NCBI GenBank assembly: GCA_021850325.1
Contig: JAJZMF010000037.1
Coordinates: forward strand, 1 to 44,874
DNA from: Actinomycetes bacterium
Lineage (GTDB): Bacteria; Actinomycetota; Acidimicrobiia; Acidimicrobiales; Palsa-688
Direction: 5' to 3'
Length of the DNA: 44,874 bases
Both the position numbers and the translations under genes were made by a program. This document shows, one piece after another, positions 40,775-44,874 of this stretch. Under the pieces are notes generated by a model. That model had not been told where the DNA came from and made no database searches. It saw nothing but the letters and a program-made list of their open reading frames with translations. How positions within the stretch are numbered: the first letter of the stretch is position 1; every line of letters begins with the position of its first letter.

Positions 40775-43243
40775 TCAGACCACCAGGTTGACCAGGGTGG
40801 GGGGGCGGGCGATGACCTTCCTCGGTTCCCGGCCCTCCATCTGGGCGACGACCTTGGGGCTGGCCAGGGCGGCGGCCACCACCTCCTGCTCGGTAGCGGA
40901 CCGCGAGACCTCCACCCGGTCGCGCAGCTTGCCGTTGACCTGGACGACCAGCACCACCCTGTCCTCGGCCAGCATGGCCGGGTCAGCCACGGGCCAGCGT
41001 TGGGAGTGGACGCGCGCCCCTTGCCCGTGCCGGCGTTCCCACAGCTCGGCCGTCATGTGGGGGGCGAAGGGGGCCATGAGCAGCAGCATGGTGTCGACCG
41101 CCTCCGCCATGGTCTCGCGACGGGCGCCCTCGGCCGACTGGGCGTAGAGGTAGAGCAGGTTGGTGTGCTCACGCAGGGCGGCCACCGCCGTGTTGTACGA
41201 CCAGCGCTCCAGGTCCCTGGTCACCCGGTCGACGAGCTTGTGGCTGGCCTTGACCACCTCCTCGTCGCCGGGCGAGGCGGCCCGGTCGCTACCCTCCGAG
41301 CCCTCCGCCTCGCCCGTCGCCAGGCGCCAGACCCGGTCCAGGAAGTGGCGGCAGCCCTCGATCACCTTGTCGGTCTGCTCGGTCCAGTCGAAGTCGTCAG
41401 CCGGGGGCCCGACGAAGAGGTGGAACACGCGCAGGGCATCGGCGCCCACGGTGTCGAAGTACTTCTCCGGCGCGATCAGGTTGCCCTTGGACTTGGACAT
41501 CTTGGTGCCGTCCATGCGGATCATGCCCTGGGTGAAGAGGCGCTTGAACGGCTCGCGCACCTCGGCCGGGCCCAGGCCGAGGTCGGCCAGGGCCCTGGTG
41601 TAGAAGCGTGCGTAGAGCAGGTGGAGGATGGCATGCTCGATCCCGCCGATGTACTGGTCGACCGGCATCCAGTGCCTCGCCCCGTCCAGGTCCACGGGCG
41701 CGTCCTGGTCCCAGGGGTTGCAGAAGCGCAGGAAGTACCAGGACGAGTCCACGAAGGTGTCCATGGTGTCCGTCTCCCGCTCTGCCGGGCCGCCACAGAC
41801 CGGGCAGGTGGTGAGCAGGAAGCCCTCATGGCTGCGCAGTGGTGACTGGCCGGTCGGGGCGAAGGCCACGTTATCGGGCAGCAGGACCGGTAGCTGGTCA
41901 TCGGGCACCGGCACAGTCCCGTGCTCGGGGCAGTAGACGACCGGGATGGGGCAGCCCCAGTAGCGTTGGCGCGAGACCAGCCAGTCCCGCAGGCGGTACT
42001 GGACGGTCCGTCCCCCCAGGCCTTTGCTCTCCAGGTGCTCGATGGCCCTGGCCTTGGCCACGGCGGTGTCCTCGATGCCGTCCAGCCACTGGCTGTTGAT
42101 GCGCGGCCCCTCCCCTGTGTAGGCCTCGCCTTCCCAGCCCTCGGGGGGCGCCACCGTGCGCACGACGGGCAGCCCGTAGGCCCGGGCAAAGTCCCAGTCC
42201 CGTTGGTCCTCGGCCGGTACGGCCATGATCGCCCCCGTGCCGTAGCCCATCAGGACGTAGTCGGCCAGGTAGATGGGCACCTGCCGGCCGTTGAAAGGGT
42301 TGAGCGCGTAGGAGCCGGTGAATATGCCCCGCTTGTCGAGCGGCGCCTGGGCCGACTGCCTCTCCACCTCGGGCTCCTGGCGGACGCGCTCCACGAACGC
42401 CTCCACTGCCTCGGCCTGTTCCGCGGTGACCAGTTCCGGTACCAGGGGGTGCTCGGGGGCCAGCACGACGAAGGTCATGCCGAAGCCGGTGTCGGGGCGG
42501 GTCGTGAACACCTCGATCCGGGCGTCGGAGCCTGCAACCTGCATCTCGAACCGGGCCCCCTCGGAGCGCCCGATCCAGTTGCGCTGCATGACCTTGACCC
42601 GCTCGGGCCAGTCCAGCTCCTCCAGGTCCGCGAGCAGTTCGTCGGCGTAGGCGGTGATGCGGAAGAACCATTGTTCGAGGTCCTTTTTGACCACCATGTC
42701 ACCGCTGCGCTCGCAGGTGCCGTCGGCGCGCACCTGCTCGTTGGCCAGCACGGTGTTGCACCCCGGGCACCAGTTGACCGGTGCCTGTTTGCGGTAGGCG
42801 AGGCCGGCGTCCAGGAACTTGCGGAAGATGACCTGGTTGAACCGGATGTACTGGGGGTCGTGGCTGCGCACCAGCCGGCGCCAGTCGTAGCTGGAACCGA
42901 GGCGTTCGAGCGAACTGGTCAGCTCGCCTATACGGGCCTCGGTGAAGGGCCGGGGGTGGGTCCCGAGCTTGATGGCCGCGTTCTCCGCCGGCAGGCCGAA
43001 GCTGTCGAAGCCGATAGGGCTGAGCACGGAGTACCCGAGCATGGTGCGCCAGCGGACGTTCAGGTCGCCGAAGGTGTAGTTGCGCACGTGCCCCTGGTGG
43101 GCCGCCCCGCTCGGGTACGGGTACATGCACAGCACGTAGAACTTGGGCCGCGGGTCTTCGTTGCTCACCTCGTACGCGTGCTCCTGTGCCCACCGGCCCT
43201 GCCAGCGGCTCTCCACCTCTTGCGCGTCGTAGGCGTAGCTCAT
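40775..43243 (-). CDS. leuS: Leucine--tRNA ligase
   Basis: Class Ia aminoacyl-tRNA synthetase of 822 residues, a normal bacterial length. The HIGH-like motif is in YPYPSGAAHQGHVRNY (residues about 41-56) and the KMSKS motif is in MDGTKMSKSKGNLIAPEKYF. The CP1 editing domain shows TTRPDTGFGMTF and GYGTGAIMAVPAEDQRDWDFA; the Asp of the editing site is retained, with Glu where many enzymes have His just before it. Two zinc-type cysteine pairs (NWCPGC, TTCPVCGG) are visible. ATG 43243 has GGAG three bases upstream. It attaches leucine to tRNA-Leu in the cytoplasm. Confidence 0.97.
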   Translation of the reverse strand: MSYAYDAQEVESRWQGRWAQEHAYEVSNEDPRPKFYVLCMYPYPSGAAHQGHVRNYTFGDLNVRWRTMLGYSVLSPIGFDSFGLPAENAAIKLGTHPRPFTEARIGELTSSLERLGSSYDWRRLVRSHDPQYIRFNQVIFRKFLDAGLAYRKQAPVNWCPGCNTVLANEQVRADGTCERSGDMVVKKDLEQWFFRITAYADELLADLEELDWPERVKVMQRNWIGRSEGARFEMQVAGSDARIEVFTTRPDTGFGMTFVVLAPEHPLVPELVTAEQAEAVEAFVERVRQEPEVERQSAQAPLDKRGIFTGSYALNPFNGRQVPIYLADYVLMGYGTGAIMAVPAEDQRDWDFARAYGLPVVRTVAPPEGWEGEAYTGEGPRINSQWLDGIEDTAVAKARAIEHLESKGLGGRTVQYRLRDWLVSRQRYWGCPIPVVYCPEHGTVPVPDDQLPVLLPDNVAFAPTGQSPLRSHEGFLLTTCPVCGGPAERETDTMDTFVDSSWYFLRFCNPWDQDAPVDLDGARHWMPVDQYIGGIEHAILHLLYARFYTRALADLGLGPAEVREPFKRLFTQGMIRMDGTKMSKSKGNLIAPEKYFDTVGADALRVFHLFVGPPADDFDWTEQTDKVIEGCRHFLDRVWRLATGEAEGSEGSDRAASPGDEEVVKASHKLVDRVTRDLERWSYNTAVAALREHTNLLYLYAQSAEGARRETMAEAVDTMLLLMAPFAPHMTAELWERRHGQGARVHSQRWPVADPAMLAEDRVVLVVQVNGKLRDRVEVSRSATEQEVVAAALASPKVVAQMEGREPRKVIARPPTLVNLVV

Positions 43244-43350
43244 GGGCTCCCAGGCTACGTGAACTGCCTCCGGGCCACGGCCAGTCGGAGGTGGCGGCCA
43301 GGTGGCCCTGGGGCTGGGGTACCTTGCCTGGTGTGGCAGAGGCGATGACC

Positions 43351-44034
43351 ATGATCACCGTCGGGGTGGGCGGTCGACGCTTCGAGGTGGCGCCCGGCGA
43401 CGTGCTCACCTTCGGGCGCTCGCAGCGCACCACCGTCTGCCTCGACCCGTCGGACCTGGGCATCTCCCGGGTGGCGGGGGCACTGGAGCACGACGCCGGG
43501 GTGTGGTGGCTGGTCAACAGGAGCGCGGTGAGGCCTTTGGAAGTAGTCGACGACGTGGGCATTCGCACCGTCCTGCCACCGGGGCGGCGCTTTGCCGTGA
43601 CCTCTCCGATCACCGTTGTGGTCGAGGGGGCGGCCCGCCGTCATGCCATCACCCTGGACCTGCCCGACGAGGTCGTCCAGAACATGGCCCCCGGGCCCTA
43701 CCCCACGTTGCAGGTGGAGGACAGCCCGACCAGCGCCGCCTCCGACGTCTCCATCACCCCGGCGGACAAGGTGGCGCTCGTCGCCCTGTTCTCGGGCTAC
43801 CTCGAGCCCTTCCCCCGCTACGACCCGCACCCCAAGAGCTACGCCGAAGCTGCCGCACGCCTCGACTGGCCCCGCACGACCCTGGTGAAGAGGGTGGAGT
43901 ACCTGCGCACGCGCCTCACCAACGCCGGGGTGCCGAACCTGCTGGGCGAGAACGCCCTCCAGCACCTGGCTGAGTGGGCCCTCGCCACGGGCCTGGTCAG
44001 CCGTGCCGACCTGTCGCTGCTGCCTCCCCGCTGA
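43351..44034 (+). CDS. FHA-domain protein with C-terminal helix-turn-helix
   Basis: The 227-residue protein has an FHA domain (about residues 1-75) with the core TFGRS, SDLGISRVAGALEHD and WWLVNRSAVRPL, where Gly-Arg-Ser and Asn-Arg-Ser are the phosphothreonine-binding positions. The C-terminal half is helical with a helix-turn-helix-like stretch YAEAAARLDWPRTTLVKRVE, then YLRTRLTNAGVPNLL. It may bind phosphorylated partners of Ser/Thr kinases and DNA. Start choice is open: ATG 43351 has AGAGG eight bases upstream; ATG 43345 and GTG 43333 are alternatives. It is divergent from leuS. The partner kinase is not in the window. Confidence 0.82.
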   Translation: MITVGVGGRRFEVAPGDVLTFGRSQRTTVCLDPSDLGISRVAGALEHDAGVWWLVNRSAVRPLEVVDDVGIRTVLPPGRRFAVTSPITVVVEGAARRHAITLDLPDEVVQNMAPGPYPTLQVEDSPTSAASDVSITPADKVALVALFSGYLEPFPRYDPHPKSYAEAAARLDWPRTTLVKRVEYLRTRLTNAGVPNLLGENALQHLAEWALATGLVSRADLSLLPPR

Positions 44035-44533
44035 AGGCGCCTCGGGCGGGCGCTGCGTTTGGGCGGCGGCTCCGGGCCCAGGTTGCGGAGCGCGCTACCC
44101 GGAGCGCCACTTCCTCGACAACGGGGAGCCCGCCGGGGCCGTGGCCGTGCAGCGACACCTCGGCCCAGCCTGGCAGCGCACCGCGGGGCACATGGACGGA
44201 GGCGGCCAGCCGACCGGAGGGCCCTGTCCCGACGGCCACCTGGACTGTGGTGCCTGCGCCCACGAGGCGCACCACCACCTCTGAGCGTGGTGCGAAACCC
44301 CCAGCACGCAGAAGGGCTGTCCCGCCGGGAGCGGCGCTCCAGGCACCCAGGGAGGGGAGTGCCGCAGTTCCCGGCCCGTGCCCTGGCATGGTGGTGTAGC
44401 CCACCCGCGTGCCGGTGCCCACCCCGCCGGCCGAGGCCAGTCCGAGGGCTCCCGCCGCCAGCACCGCCAGGGCCAGCAGGCGCCATGCCCCCTGCCCCCG
44501 GCGTGCCCGCAGCCGGGCCCCGTTACCCGCCAT
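43997..44533 (-). CDS. Small exported protein of unknown function
   Basis: The 178-residue protein starts with a basic region (RLRARRGQGAW) and a hydrophobic signal core (LLALAVLAAGALGLASAGG), so it is probably secreted or anchored. The mature part includes TALLRAGGFAPRSEVVVRLV and GTGPSGRLAASVHVPRGALPG, a pattern seen in extracellular Ig-like beta-sandwich domains. No cysteine pair or enzyme motif is evident. The 3' end overlaps the FHA gene by 38 bases in convergent orientation. No ribosome site precedes ATG 44533. Unrecognised family. Confidence 0.65.
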   Translation of the reverse strand: MAGNGARLRARRGQGAWRLLALAVLAAGALGLASAGGVGTGTRVGYTTMPGHGPGTAALPSLGAWSAAPGGTALLRAGGFAPRSEVVVRLVGAGTTVQVAVGTGPSGRLAASVHVPRGALPGWAEVSLHGHGPGGLPVVEEVALRVARSATWARSRRPNAAPARGAFSGEAAATGRHG

Positions 44534-44718
44534 GGGAGGTCGTATCGACGCTGCTCCAGGGCGGCATGAGCCGGCCGACCGGATTTGCGGGTATCGCGTG
44601 GCCTCCTGAGTTGACGGTCCGGCGGGTGCCGGTACGTGGCTGGCGACAGGCGGGGTCAGGGGGCGCCGGCGGCGGGCGGGAGCGCCGGTGAGTTCTGCTA
44701 GTGTTGTGTGGACCTCCT

Positions 44719-44792
<74 letters not shown>

Positions 44793-44800
44793 CTCTCGGG

Positions 44801-44828
44801 CCCTCTGGTCCCGCCCTGGCCCAGAGGG
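44801..44828 (+). terminator. Hairpin after tRNA-Ala
   Basis: CCCTCTGG (44801-44808) and CCAGAGGG (44821-44828) form a perfect 8-bp stem with a 12-base loop nine bases after the tRNA. No T-run follows. Likely terminator or processing signal. Confidence 0.55.
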
Positions 44829-44874
44829 GTGGTACGGGTGCCCCGTGACCCCGGTGGTGCGGCGCCTCCGCCCC

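Overview
This is a GC-rich window, roughly 70% G+C by eye, with many GTG and TTG starts. Short promoter-to-start distances suggest several leaderless or near-leaderless transcripts. Two LLM-class F420-type oxidoreductases, an actinobacterial-length xylose isomerase whose active-site numbering matches the Streptomyces enzyme, a FolP2-like dihydropteroate synthase homologue, a group 2 sigma factor behind a SigH/SigR-type promoter and an FHA-HTH protein all point to Actinomycetota. Acidimicrobiia or a related deep lineage is a guess from the overall gene mix and is not proven by anything here.

Region 1-15951 is a sugar and hemicellulose utilisation locus. It has two LacI-family regulators, one ROK regulator, the D-xylose pathway (xylA, xylB), two predicted cytoplasmic glycosidases (GH127 beta-L-arabinofuranosidase type and GH31 alpha-xylosidase type), a complete permease/permease/binding-protein set and the start of a second binding protein at the left edge. 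No transporter ATPase is present. The logic is import of a substituted oligosaccharide, intracellular removal of arabinose and xylose side groups, and xylose isomerisation and phosphorylation to xylulose 5-phosphate. Two divergent control regions carry well-spaced -35/-10 boxes with LacI-type or related palindromes lying on them. An F420-type oxidoreductase and a one-domain Smr protein follow the xyl operon.

Region 15952-23115 is accessory. It holds a second LLM oxidoreductase, a metallo-beta-lactamase-fold protein with an N-terminal zinc ribbon and a probable leaderless promoter, a broken glyoxalase-family gene, an ECF sigma factor overlapped by a membrane partner, a repeat-rich gap in front of an 89-residue unknown gene, a possible integrase remnant beside tRNA-Glu, and a pair of bacterial PH-domain membrane proteins. 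A strong hairpin and tRNA-Gln close it.

Region 23188-44874 is mostly housekeeping: gltX, a sigB-like sigma gene, a succinate-semialdehyde-type dehydrogenase, rsmE-dnaJ-hrcA with a variant CIRCE, a fused sulfate adenylyltransferase/APS kinase behind a palindrome, a small membrane protein, a secreted BNR-type protein, lepA divergent from rpsT with a 14-bp tandem repeat between them, the cnoX-folP-holA run, a PAC2 protein, leuS, an FHA-HTH protein, a small exported protein and tRNA-Ala. The most unusual signals are regulatory: the divergent xyl control region, the rpsT tandem repeat, the CIRCE variant touching the hrcA start, and the SigH-type promoter of the sigma gene. No CRISPR array, insertion sequence or prophage is visible.
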